Positions 35,578 through 43,355 of a stretch of DNA of 64,000 bases are shown piece after piece. Position 1 is the stretch's first letter; the number at the start of each line of letters is the position of its first letter. The notes below the pieces were generated by a model. It had not been told where the DNA came from. It did not search any database and saw nothing but the letters and a program-made list of their open reading frames with translations. This stretch comes from a bacterium 0.1xD8-71 (GTDB lineage: Bacteria > Bacillota > Clostridia > Lachnospirales > Lachnospiraceae), in contig RAYR01000008.1 of the NCBI GenBank assembly GCA_003612405.1, forward strand, positions 62,001-126,000. Reading direction: 5' to 3'. The position numbers were made by a program, and so were the translations under genes.

Positions 35578-36051
35578 TCAGACCATGATAAAAACTATCA
35601 TAAAAAGCAGACTTATAAGAAAGCCAAAGATAGCGGTAATCAGTCCGCCGACCGCCATACCTTTATTGTCATACTGCTTACTGAGTGTAACAATCGCACA
35701 AACCAGTCCGGCAATATTCAATCCCAGATCAACCACAGGAAACCAGAAAAACACAATACCCATAATACCACAGATCAGGGCTGCGACCCCTACCCCGCCG
35801 TGATTGTTCGGCAACACATCATACACTACCGGCCGCACCGGCTGACCATAAGGTATCTGCTGCTGGAACTGCTGCTGATTATACTGTTGGCCGCCGTATG
35901 GCTGTTGATTGTATTGCTGACCGCCGTATGGCTGCTGATTATACTGCTGACCGCCGTATGGCTGCTGATTGTACTGCTGGTCGCCATAGGGCTGTTGATT
36001 ATGCTGCTTATCGCCGTATGGCTGCTGCCCATAATTTTGATTCTCTTCCAC
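35578..36051 (-). CDS. Membrane protein with Gln/Tyr/Pro-rich tandem repeats
   Basis: A 157-residue protein. The N-terminal half is four to five copies of a ten-residue unit (GGQQYNQQPY), a disordered low-complexity tail. The C-terminal half has two or three hydrophobic segments (GVGVAALICGIMGIVFFWF, NIAGLVCAIVTLS, GGLITAIFGFLISLLFMIV), resembling DUF4190-type membrane proteins. The frame can be read back to a TTG at 36084, but the GTG at 36051 has GAGGAG at six bases and is preferred. It is followed by a terminator. Function unknown; the tail could mediate protein contact or condensation. Confidence 0.78.
   Translation of the reverse strand: MEENQNYGQQPYGDKQHNQQPYGDQQYNQQPYGGQQYNQQPYGGQQYNQQPYGGQQYNQQQFQQQIPYGQPVRPVVYDVLPNNHGGVGVAALICGIMGIVFFWFPVVDLGLNIAGLVCAIVTLSKQYDNKGMAVGGLITAIFGFLISLLFMIVFIMV
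35891..36030 (-). repeat. 30-bp in-frame tandem repeat
   Basis: Five imperfect 30-bp copies (35891-36010 plus a partial copy) encode GGQQYNQQPY or GDQQYNQQPY. Third-position differences between copies show that the array is not freshly made. Confidence 0.9.
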
Positions 36052-36119
36052 GTTAATCTCCTCTCTCCTATCATAAGGATTCAAATATCTGCTTCGTAAT
36101 CACTTATTTTCAGAGGGTA

Positions 36120-36596
36120 TTATAACATGAAAAACACCTGATAAGCAAACCAAATTCCAACCAATACCAGGAAACCGACAAACAACGCAACAGCTCCGCC
36201 AATCTTTCCCTTAAGACTCATCTGAATACTGAACATATCGACAAAGATGGAAAGCAAAAGCCCCAGCCATCCTGCTCCCAGGAAACCAACGATACCGCAG
36301 ACCGTTATCATCACATTGACCCAGCCGGGCATATTTCTTACCGGCTCATAAGGTGTGCCGTCATCTAGGTAGACGCCGTTGACCGCAAGTCTCACGCTGT
36401 TGCCAACTACCACCAGATTACACTCTGCTCCAGGCATACTGATCTGATTGTCAGCCAACATTACAAACCAGTTCTTGGATTTACACTTATAGGTATCGTT
36501 ATCGATCATATACTTTGCACCGCCAAAACCGCCGGCCTTATACGTGATATGATGTACGTTACCCATATTGTCAGTTACATTCCATTCTTTCTTCAT
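36120..36596 (-). CDS. Hypothetical membrane protein, 158 residues
   Basis: An N-terminal soluble part of about 90 residues is beta-rich (WNVTDNMGNVHHITYKAGGF, MIDNDTYKCKSKNWF, MPGAECNLVVVGNSVRLAV), followed by two or three membrane segments (VMITVCGIVGFLGAG, GLLLSIFVDMF, GAVALFVGFLVLVGIWFAY). No family recognised. ATG 36596 has GAGGAGG at six bases. A good promoter TTGCCA-17-TATGAT lies at 36665-36693. The gene is followed by the repeat-rich membrane protein after about 70 bases. Confidence 0.75.
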   Translation of the reverse strand: MKKEWNVTDNMGNVHHITYKAGGFGGAKYMIDNDTYKCKSKNWFVMLADNQISMPGAECNLVVVGNSVRLAVNGVYLDDGTPYEPVRNMPGWVNVMITVCGIVGFLGAGWLGLLLSIFVDMFSIQMSLKGKIGGAVALFVGFLVLVGIWFAYQVFFML

Positions 36597-36664
36597 GCTT
36601 CTCCTCCTCACAGCATAATTTATCTTTCCAGTGCCTGTTTATCCCCACGACACTCACTGTATCT

Positions 36665-36693
36665 ATCATACTGTAAAGTATCCTTCTTGGCAA
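36665..36693 (-). promoter_or_regulatory. Promoter before the 158-residue membrane protein
   Basis: Minus-strand TTGCCA (36688-36693), 17-base spacer, TATGAT (36665-36670), about 70 bases before the start codon. Confidence 0.6.
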
Positions 36694-36734
36694 GAAGAAT
36701 GTTCTGGAATTCCGTTAAATTCAGCTGTTTTTCC

Positions 36735-38153
36735 CTATAATGTTATTTTCTCTATCCTGATACGATACCTGTACTTTCTTGTCTTGTCCATACGCTCCGC
36801 GGGAAGCAGATTCTGATACCGTATAATACTGAATACAAATCCCATAAGCACAGCCCATATACTGATATCTATCCCACTATAGGAGAGAAAGGGAATTCTT
36901 GCATAGCAGGGCAATACTCCCAGATTACTCATCATATAGCCGACAAATTCCGCAAGAAACACCATACAGCATCCGCTTCCCGTCACTCTTCCGAGCTGGT
37001 TCTTCTGCCGCAGGCATCTGTACAGGAAATAGCCGATACACCCAAGATAGATCAGTAACACGATAATACCCACTACAATCCCGTAACGCAAAAACAGGTA
37101 TAAGATATTACTGTCTCCCGGACTAAACGATGCATCCATAAAAGATATTCCTATATAGCCTTGTATATACTGTGCCGCCGCCTCCGGATTTCCCCACAAC
37201 CCGCATCTGCCCAGCCATCCCCGGATTGTCACCACATAATAACCACTGCCGGACGCATACTCATAAGGATGCAGAATTGCCCGGATTCGATCGGCGCGAA
37301 ATCCGTCCTGCATCAGCATCCATACAGCCGCCATGCAAAATGCTGTCAAGCCGCCGCCCCACAGGCATATCAGCTTCCCCTTCTTTTTCTCTCCATACCA
37401 TCCGCACATCACCGCCACACTGAGTACTGCCGCCAGTACAAAACAAAATCGCTGGCCTGAAAAAGTGATCATGAACAGGCATCCTTTCTGAACCCCCGCG
37501 ATTCCCTGCATCAAAACAATCAGAAGAATTCCGCCCACAAACCCTCTTCGCCCTCTTCCCCGATACCGGTACAATAAACTGGCATAGAGCGGTACCAACA
37601 GATAATACCAGTTCCTCACAAATATCAGCCGGTCTGTGAAATCACTCCAGATTATCATGCCTTCCATCCACACAACAAAAAGCACAGCACAGAGAAACCA
37701 TATCGCATGCCGCAAAACAACAGTATAATCCATCAGACAGACCAAAGCACCCAATGCCACCGCTGCCGGCAGTACCAGCAAAAGGTTTCTGGATATCCCG
37801 GCAAACAGATTCATGGAGGCTGCTGTGCCTTCTTCCAGAAACTCCGCCCTTACTGTTTCTCTGTTTATGGCAATCTGTAAGCTTAACCCCAGCACACACA
37901 CAAGCACCAGCATACAGATCATCTTCCAGTCTGTCCGGGGCCTGTGAATCCGATCCATGGAGATGCCAACTTCCACCGGATCTCCCATCTGCCGCACGGC
38001 TTCCTTCTCCGCCTCCGCCTGTGACATCCCCTGCTCTGTGTAACAGGCAGCCTGATCTTCTATATGGGCCTCCAGTTCCCGTGCCACCATATCACGGGCC
38101 CTTCTGGCCCGGATCTGTGAGGCGGCCGCTTCTATGTACTCACGCATATCCAT
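36735..38153 (-). CDS. FtsW/RodA-like membrane protein with HAAS/permease-prefix domain
   Basis: A 472-residue fusion. Residues 1-75 are a HAAS-type prefix (MREYIEAAASQIRARRARDM, ELEAHIEDQAACYTEQGMSQ, AVRQMGDPVEVG). About ten membrane segments follow, and the C-terminal part (SPGDSNILYLFLRYGIVVGI and the final LPCYARIPFLSYSGIDISIW) matches SEDS proteins FtsW/RodA/SpoVE, where the second motif is near the catalytic loop. SEDS proteins polymerise peptidoglycan strands. GGAGG precedes ATG 38153, which lies inside the end of padR, so the two are coupled and the prefix may be a PadR-controlled sensor. Confidence 0.85.
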   Translation of the reverse strand: MDMREYIEAAASQIRARRARDMVARELEAHIEDQAACYTEQGMSQAEAEKEAVRQMGDPVEVGISMDRIHRPRTDWKMICMLVLVCVLGLSLQIAINRETVRAEFLEEGTAASMNLFAGISRNLLLVLPAAVALGALVCLMDYTVVLRHAIWFLCAVLFVVWMEGMIIWSDFTDRLIFVRNWYYLLVPLYASLLYRYRGRGRRGFVGGILLIVLMQGIAGVQKGCLFMITFSGQRFCFVLAAVLSVAVMCGWYGEKKKGKLICLWGGGLTAFCMAAVWMLMQDGFRADRIRAILHPYEYASGSGYYVVTIRGWLGRCGLWGNPEAAAQYIQGYIGISFMDASFSPGDSNILYLFLRYGIVVGIIVLLIYLGCIGYFLYRCLRQKNQLGRVTGSGCCMVFLAEFVGYMMSNLGVLPCYARIPFLSYSGIDISIWAVLMGFVFSIIRYQNLLPAERMDKTRKYRYRIRIEKITL

Positions 38154-38481
38154 AAGCCAGACCTCCAATCACGCCTTCCACGCCCGTGGTATATTCCTTC
38201 CATTCCTCTTTCTTTTTCTTTAGGAAATGCCTCCCCTCCCTGGTGATGCTGTAGTATTTGCGCACCTTTCCTGATACTTCCTGCTCATAGGCCGTCACGA
38301 GATTCTTCTCTTCCAGGGAATGTAAAAGAGGATATAAAGTCCCCGCCTTTAGTTCAAACACCTGATTTGAGCGTTCCCGCAGGGTCTCAATCATCTCATA
38401 GCCGTACAGATCCTTCTCTTCCAGCAGCTGCAACAGCAGCATCGTCATACTACCTGATACCAGGCTTTTATCTACCGCCAT
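38140..38481 (-). CDS. PadR-family transcriptional regulator
   Basis: A 113-residue winged-helix repressor. Residues 8-90 hold the PadR fold (MTMLLLQLLEEKDLYGYEMI, FELKAGTLYPLLHSLEEKNL, VSGKVRKYYSITREGRHFL). It should bind DNA as a dimer. A 41-bp near-perfect palindrome covers its own -10, an unmistakable operator, so it represses its own gene and the FtsW-like gene that overlaps its 3' end. AAGGAGG precedes the ATG. Confidence 0.93.
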   Translation of the reverse strand: MAVDKSLVSGSMTMLLLQLLEEKDLYGYEMIETLRERSNQVFELKAGTLYPLLHSLEEKNLVTAYEQEVSGKVRKYYSITREGRHFLKKKKEEWKEYTTGVEGVIGGLAYGYA

Positions 38482-38506
38482 AGTTCTCCCTCCTTACTAT
38501 ACAAAT

Positions 38507-38547
38507 ATATAGGCTGTCTATATACATTATATATAGACAGCCTATAT
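38507..38547. promoter_or_regulatory. 41-bp palindromic operator over the PadR promoter
   Basis: Exact 18-bp arms (38507-38524 and 38530-38547) around a 5-base centre. The minus-strand promoter TTGACT (38549-38554), 17-base spacer, TATAAT (38526-38531) places the -10 at the centre of the palindrome. Confidence 0.85.
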
Positions 38548-38586
38548 AAGTCAATTCCCATTAGATTGTAAATATTTTTTTCAGTC

Positions 38587-39246
38587 TTATACATAATCCC
38601 GCTTTGCCGTTACTTTCACGCAGATTACCGCCGATACGATCCATATCACCAATGCCGCCGCCACAGCAATGCATCCCATCTGCAACAGTCCGTCATTCCT
38701 GTTCTGCATCATGGCAATATCTCCCAGCGCCTCTGCGTCATCCATAAGATACATCATAGCAAAAAAGCTCCCCATGGCCGGTGCCACTCTCACGATTCCC
38801 AGAAGCTGCGGCGCCATATTCTCCCCTATCAGATACATAATCAGGAATTCCACCGTGATGATCAACATACCAAAGGCCAGCAGAAACAGACTTGCCGGCA
38901 CAGCCCATGCTTCCGTATCTTTTCCCATGGTCTGATGAATGACCGCAAAGATTCCACAACATATCACCGCAATTCCTACAAAAGACAATCCGTACAAAAA
39001 CCGCCCCATCACTCTGTGCATGACCGTGGAGGGAAGCAATACCAGAAATCCTGCATCCCCTTTCTTACAGGCACCAAAAGGCGCCGTCGAAAAAATGATT
39101 GCCACAAACATCATATAAGAAAACGGTACCAGAATCGAGTATCCCTGCCCCCACATTAGTAGCGCTATCACAAGGAACAACGGCATAAAATAAACCTGCT
39201 GTTTCACCTTGATATAATCAATCATCATAAAATGTATCGCTCTCAT
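38587..39246 (-). CDS. ABC-2 type permease
   Basis: A 219-residue membrane protein with six or so hydrophobic segments (YFMPLFLVIALLMWGQGYSI, FSYMMFVAIIFSTAPFGAC and others) forming an ABC-2-type half transporter. It is the last gene of a GntR, ATPase, permease unit in the YtrA-like arrangement, with an 18-base gap from the ATPase. Relatives export or sense cell-wall-active compounds. Substrate unknown. Confidence 0.85.
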   Translation of the reverse strand: MRAIHFMMIDYIKVKQQVYFMPLFLVIALLMWGQGYSILVPFSYMMFVAIIFSTAPFGACKKGDAGFLVLLPSTVMHRVMGRFLYGLSFVGIAVICCGIFAVIHQTMGKDTEAWAVPASLFLLAFGMLIITVEFLIMYLIGENMAPQLLGIVRVAPAMGSFFAMMYLMDDAEALGDIAMMQNRNDGLLQMGCIAVAAALVIWIVSAVICVKVTAKRDYV

Positions 39247-39263
39247 ACTACATACACCCCCCT

Positions 39264-40115
39264 TTACCGTCTATCCTTAATATAGTGAACTACAATCTGA
39301 TCAATGTTGGGTTTCTCATAATGCATCTGACTTCCCAGAAGTCCTGCCTTATCACTGGGCAGAAGCGCTTCAAATCCGTAAGCATTGTCAATTGCTCCAA
39401 TCAACGCTTTCTCCAGTTCCCCGGAGACTTCACTCCGATCACCCTTTACCAGCAGATAGCTCTCTATCAGTTCATCCTTGGCATCGTAGAGCACGGTACG
39501 CCCCTGATGAATAAAATAGATATAATCGGCAATCTGTTCCAAGTCACTCAGGATATGGGTGGAAAAGATCACGCTCCGTTCCCCGTCCATCACATATTCC
39601 TGCAAAAGCTCCAGGATTTCCGTCCTCACTACCGGGTCGAGTCCGTTGGTGGCCTCGTCCAGAACCAGAAGCCTGGTATCTCTGGAAAGCACGGATGCAA
39701 ACATCAGCATGACCTTCATGCCTCTGGAAAAATCCTTAATCGGCTTTTTCTCCGGGAGATTCCATCTGCGAAGGAACTGATTAAACTTATCTGCCGAAAA
39801 GGCAGGATAAAAATTCTGGAGCACCCGCCTGATATTTTTGACCCTGAAATTATCCGGGAAATAAAACTCATCCCCGATATAACCGATACTTTCTTTATAG
39901 GCTATCGCATCTTCCGCACAAGTAATCCCGCCAATACGAATCTCTCCCTGGGTACATTTGCAGATATCTGTGATCATATTGAGGGTGGTTGTTTTTCCCG
40001 AGCCATTCGGGCCCACATAACCCATGATGTAACCCTTTGGCAATGTAAAATTAATGTCCTTTAGATCAAAAGCTTTATAATGCTTCGACAAGTTCTTTAC
40101 TTCCAACAATTCCAT
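39264..40115 (-). CDS. ABC transporter ATP-binding protein
   Basis: A 283-residue ATPase. Walker A is GPNGSGKTTT near residue 35, the signature region reads DFSRGMKVMLM (a variant of LSGGQ common in YtrB-type subunits), Walker B is LLVLDEATNGLDP near 160, and the switch His is in STHILSDLEQ. The 70-residue C-terminal extension is not assigned. It pairs with the downstream permease and follows the GntR regulator by 12 bases. Confidence 0.93.
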   Translation of the reverse strand: MELLEVKNLSKHYKAFDLKDINFTLPKGYIMGYVGPNGSGKTTTLNMITDICKCTQGEIRIGGITCAEDAIAYKESIGYIGDEFYFPDNFRVKNIRRVLQNFYPAFSADKFNQFLRRWNLPEKKPIKDFSRGMKVMLMFASVLSRDTRLLVLDEATNGLDPVVRTEILELLQEYVMDGERSVIFSTHILSDLEQIADYIYFIHQGRTVLYDAKDELIESYLLVKGDRSEVSGELEKALIGAIDNAYGFEALLPSDKAGLLGSQMHYEKPNIDQIVVHYIKDRR

Positions 40116-40127
40116 ATGATTCCTCTC

Positions 40128-40499
40128 CTATCTCTCCAGTAAATTCTTAAAGACTTCCAGAAGTTCTTCCTCGGACATGCCCATGGTGCGGGCTGTCTCT
40201 ATGGCCGTGGTGAGTCCTTCCTCAATCCGCATCAGGCTCTGTTCCTTTAACAGGCTGTTGTCGATGGAGAGCACCACGCTCCCCTTACCCTGCATACTGG
40301 CAATAAAGCCTTCCGTCTCCAGATCGCTGTAGGCCCGTGTGGTAGTGATCACACTCACGCCCACCTCCTTGGCCAGCTGTCTGATAGATGGCAGAGTAGT
40401 TCCTTCCGGAATCTGGCCGTTTAGTATCTGTTCTTTGAGCTGTTCCCTGATCTGCGCATAAATCGGCAGCTCGGACTGATTGGATATGATAATTTTCAA
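40128..40499 (-). CDS. GntR-family regulator, YtrA subfamily
   Basis: A 123-residue regulator. Residues 8-75 are the winged helix-turn-helix (LPIYAQIREQLKEQILNGQI, TLPSIRQLAKEVGVSVITTT, RAYSDLETEGFI), and the short C-terminus is the YtrA-type dimerisation helix pair. The start is a TTG at 40499 with GGGAGG at seven bases. A 38-bp palindrome lies over the promoter just upstream, so it probably represses its own operon with the ABC transporter. Confidence 0.92.
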   Translation of the reverse strand: MKIIISNQSELPIYAQIREQLKEQILNGQIPEGTTLPSIRQLAKEVGVSVITTTRAYSDLETEGFIASMQGKGSVVLSIDNSLLKEQSLMRIEEGLTTAIETARTMGMSEEELLEVFKNLLER

Positions 40500-40546
40500 T
40501 GGTCAACCTCCCTGCACGCCCTGTCGTCACAGTTTGTGCTTCATAA

Positions 40547-40594
40547 GTATATACTGTATATATATTATTATATACAGTATATACAGTTTGTCAA
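40547..40594. promoter_or_regulatory. GntR promoter with overlapping palindrome
   Basis: Exact 16-bp arms GTATATACTGTATATA (40547-40562) and TATATACAGTATATAC (40569-40584). Minus-strand TTGACA (40589-40594), 16-base spacer, TATAAT (40567-40572). Confidence 0.85.
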
Positions 40595-40604
40595 TAGGAA
40601 AATT

Positions 40605-40642
40605 TAAAAAGCAGAAATGCTGTATTTATCAACATTTCTGCT
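40605..40642 (-). terminator. Terminator of tRNA-Arg
   Basis: Minus-strand stem AGCAGAAATG / CATTTCTGCT with a 13-base loop followed by five Ts. Confidence 0.82.
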
Positions 40643-40654
40643 TCTCCCGTAAAG

Positions 40655-40728
40655 CGTGCGTTAGAGGATTCGAACCCCCGACCTTTTGGTCCGTAGCCAA
40701 ACGCTCTATCCAGCTGAGCTAAACGCAC
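40655..40728 (-). tRNA. tRNA-Arg (anticodon ACG)
   Basis: Acceptor GTGCGTT / AACGCAC plus G, anticodon stem TTTGG / CCAAA around CTACGGA, T arm GGGGGTTCGAATCCTCT. It stands alone with its own promoter and terminator. ACG becomes ICG after editing and would read CGU, CGC and CGA. Confidence 0.96.
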
Positions 40729-40734
40729 TTGCTC

Positions 40735-40773
40735 TGCTAAAAGAACACTGTCGCATGACAGATTCCTTTAGCA
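40735..40773 (-). other. Hairpin between the tRNA-Arg promoter and gene
   Basis: TGCTAAA and TTTAGCA enclose a second stem CTGTC / GACAG in the primary transcript of tRNA-Arg, ending six bases before the mature 5' end. It may be a processing signal, or a leftover terminator of the ABC unit upstream. Confidence 0.45.
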
Positions 40774-40782
40774 ACACAAGAA

Positions 40783-40811
40783 ATTATATATAGTTTTCAG
40801 GCAAATGTCAA
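40783..40811 (-). promoter_or_regulatory. Promoter of tRNA-Arg
   Basis: Minus-strand TTGACA (40806-40811), 17-base spacer, TATAAT (40783-40788). Confidence 0.88.
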
Positions 40812-40828
40812 GAGCCTGAGAGAACTTT

Positions 40829-42652
40829 TCACTCCTCCCTGCCGCTGAGCAGTGCAAGAGGCTCTTTCCTGAGGCTCTTATGGATCATCGTAAGCGCAAT
40901 ACCGGCCGCCAGTACCGCCACAAGGGAACCTGTCACCGCACCCACCTGCCAGTTACCAACCAGCATATAAGTTGTCTCCTCCACATCCTCTGTGGTATAC
41001 AGCGCACCGGCACTGTACTGACGGTCAAAACGCTCCACCTGTGTAATCTGCCCGGCCGCCGTCTCGGAACCATAATATCCCGCAGCACTTCCCAGAATAC
41101 AGCCGCACAACACGATCAACAGTATACCTGACAGAAGTGATGCCGTACACTGTCCTTTACTCAGCCCCAGAGACCGCTCTATGGCCGTGCGGGTGCTCTG
41201 TTTCGTGATAAACATATGGCAGAAAAAGATCAGGATACAGACGGCACTGACAGCTCCCGCCACCAGCAGGATGAGCGCCATCCGCTTCATCCGCTTGATG
41301 CCGTCTTCCAAAACGGAATATCCCTTATCGTAAAAGGTAATCTCCAGGCCGTCAATCCCCTGCTCTTCCCACAGGGATTTCCAGTGATCAATCGTGCCGT
41401 TTGGTATCTCAAAGGAGGTCGTATAGCCCTTCATGCAGCCCGCCGCCGCGATATTTCCACCATCGTCATGCTCAATGGATGTCTTTGGAATAAAAATCTC
41501 ATTCTCATCCAGCTGATACGCCCAGCCCTTTGTCCTGGCCCCCGGCACCACATCATAGATACCGCAGATTTCCCAGTATCCGTCCTCAAACACCTGATAT
41601 ACTTCGCCATCGGCCGTAAGCTTCCCTTCCCCGCCCACATTTGCCGATTCTGCATAATTGGCATAGCGCAGCGGAAGATGGAGTATATCTCCCACTTTCA
41701 TCTCATTGCGTCTGGCAAATCTCCGGGAAACCAGACAGACCTTTCTTCCCTCGCTGTAATCCTCCGGTATAAATCCCCTGCCCTGTTCCAGGAAGGTATT
41801 CCCCTCATAAAACATGGGAATCAGATTTGTGTTCCCCGTGGCGGTAACCGGTACGCTCTTCCAGTATCCCATCTCCAGTTCTTCTGCCAGAGCCTGCCAT
41901 TGTCTGCCCTCCTTGGTCTCATAGAAGCCCGGCGTCACCTCCGCCATATAATGACCGGAAAGGGTATGGGGAATCTGCGTCCCATCCGCCGCTGCCTGGG
42001 TACTCCAGATCTCTCTCCAGGGAACAAATTCATTGGGACCCGGATCGGAGCCGCGCCAGCCATGACGCAGTCCGTCCCACAGACACAGGATATACGTCTT
42101 ATCTGCATACATCATCTCCGGGGAAGGATTATCATGATCACAAAAATAAAAGGTGGGCGAATTATACGGATAATAGGAGTATAACATATTCTTAATCTCC
42201 ACCTTGAGCGGCCCTGCCGGAATACCGTCTTCCACAGGAGACACTTCCACCACCATCGCATTGCTTACCCCTGCATTACGGTCCAGCACCAGGTAATCCG
42301 GCACATAGGCAGCATACCATGCCCGGGTCTCCGGGCCGCTGATATAGTCCGCGCCCTCGAAATCAAGAACCGACAGGGGAATCGTCTCTCCATATTCCTT
42401 GCTGTTATAGGTGGTATACTTTTCCTTTTCCCAATCCCATGCCTGCTCTTTGACAATCCGTACCGGTTTCTGTTCCACCGTGGCAATGGTCTGAAAAAGA
42501 CTCTCAAAATAGATCATATTGTCCCTGCACATCTTCCAGAGACCTCCGCCGGTAGAAAGCAGTGCCGCCGCCATGGCCACCAGCAGAAAGAAGAGCACGG
42601 TTCTTACCGGTGTCCGCCTCATCCTGAGCAAACTTTTACATAAGATCATCAT
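40829..42652 (-). CDS. FtsX/MacB-type ABC transporter permease
   Basis: A 607-residue permease with an N-terminal membrane segment (VRTVLFFLLVAMAAALLSTG), an outside domain of about 440 residues, and three C-terminal segments (LILLVAGAVSAVCILIFFCH, LLSGILLIVLCGCILGSAAG, VTGSLVAVLAAGIALTMI), the MacB topology. Such proteins drive export of peptides or antimicrobials or act as mechanotransducers. Its start overlaps the ATPase stop (ATGATGA), so the two are coupled. Last gene of a five-gene unit headed by an ECF sigma factor. Confidence 0.88.
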   Translation of the reverse strand: MMILCKSLLRMRRTPVRTVLFFLLVAMAAALLSTGGGLWKMCRDNMIYFESLFQTIATVEQKPVRIVKEQAWDWEKEKYTTYNSKEYGETIPLSVLDFEGADYISGPETRAWYAAYVPDYLVLDRNAGVSNAMVVEVSPVEDGIPAGPLKVEIKNMLYSYYPYNSPTFYFCDHDNPSPEMMYADKTYILCLWDGLRHGWRGSDPGPNEFVPWREIWSTQAAADGTQIPHTLSGHYMAEVTPGFYETKEGRQWQALAEELEMGYWKSVPVTATGNTNLIPMFYEGNTFLEQGRGFIPEDYSEGRKVCLVSRRFARRNEMKVGDILHLPLRYANYAESANVGGEGKLTADGEVYQVFEDGYWEICGIYDVVPGARTKGWAYQLDENEIFIPKTSIEHDDGGNIAAAGCMKGYTTSFEIPNGTIDHWKSLWEEQGIDGLEITFYDKGYSVLEDGIKRMKRMALILLVAGAVSAVCILIFFCHMFITKQSTRTAIERSLGLSKGQCTASLLSGILLIVLCGCILGSAAGYYGSETAAGQITQVERFDRQYSAGALYTTEDVEETTYMLVGNWQVGAVTGSLVAVLAAGIALTMIHKSLRKEPLALLSGREE

Positions 42653-43329
42653 GCACCACGCTCCTCCCTCTCCAGGCGGCCGTCCCGCATCCGGTACACA
42701 CAGTCCGCCTCTTTGGCCACCTCGGGGTTATGTGTGATCACAATGACCGTATAACCTCTGTCGTGAGCCGCCTTCTTTAAAATATCCACAATATTCTGCT
42801 CATTCTCGGTATCCAGATTGCCAGTGGGTTCATCTGCCAGAAGAATCTTACCCTCCGAGGCCAATGCCCGGGCGATAGCCACTCTCTGCTGTTCCCCGCC
42901 GCTCATCATCCTGGGAAACTGCCTGCATATCTTATCCCCCAGCCCCACCTGGGCAATCAGCTGTCTGGCCCGCTCCCTAGCCTGCTTTTTCCCCATGCCC
43001 TTTAACTCCATGGGATAACTTACATTCTCAAGCGCCGTCAGGAGAGGAAAAAGATGGAACGCCTGATATACCACCGAGACCACATCCCGGCGGTAATGAT
43101 CCCTGTTCATCTTACGAAGGCTCTCGCCTTCCACCAGAATATCGCCCTCCGCAGGCAGATCAAGGCCTGCCAGCAAAGATAATAAGGTGCTCTTGCCGCT
43201 GCCCGATTCTCCCACCACAGCATACATCTTCGCCGCCTCGAACGTACAGCTCACCTCGGTAAGCGCCTGAATCGTCTGATATTTTGTACGATAAGCATAG
43301 GTTACCGCCTCCACCTTTACTCGTTCCAT
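42649..43329 (-). CDS. ABC transporter ATP-binding protein, MacB/LolD type
   Basis: A 226-residue ATPase: Walker [15 protein letters not shown] near residue 40, Q-loop YQAFHLFP, signature [15 protein letters not shown] near 140, Walker [14 protein letters not shown] and switch His in ITHNPE. An ATG at 43335 lies immediately after AGGAGG; the in-frame ATG 43329 is six bases away and is the likely start. It energises the two FtsX-type permeases on both sides. Confidence 0.95.
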   Translation of the reverse strand: MERVKVEAVTYAYRTKYQTIQALTEVSCTFEAAKMYAVVGESGSGKSTLLSLLAGLDLPAEGDILVEGESLRKMNRDHYRRDVVSVVYQAFHLFPLLTALENVSYPMELKGMGKKQARERARQLIAQVGLGDKICRQFPRMMSGGEQQRVAIARALASEGKILLADEPTGNLDTENEQNIVDILKKAAHDRGYTVIVITHNPEVAKEADCVYRMRDGRLEREERGA

Positions 43330-43355
43330 CTGCATCCTCCTGTTTCCTTTAAAAT

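Noticed and set aside
35875-36030. Regular 30-bp repeats considered as a CRISPR array
   Set aside because: The copies are directly adjacent without spacers and code a peptide repeat; there are no cas genes.
41216-42184. A 322-residue plus-strand frame opposite the large ABC permease
   Set aside because: Low-complexity basic composition and no start signal; the minus strand codes a clear FtsX-type permease.
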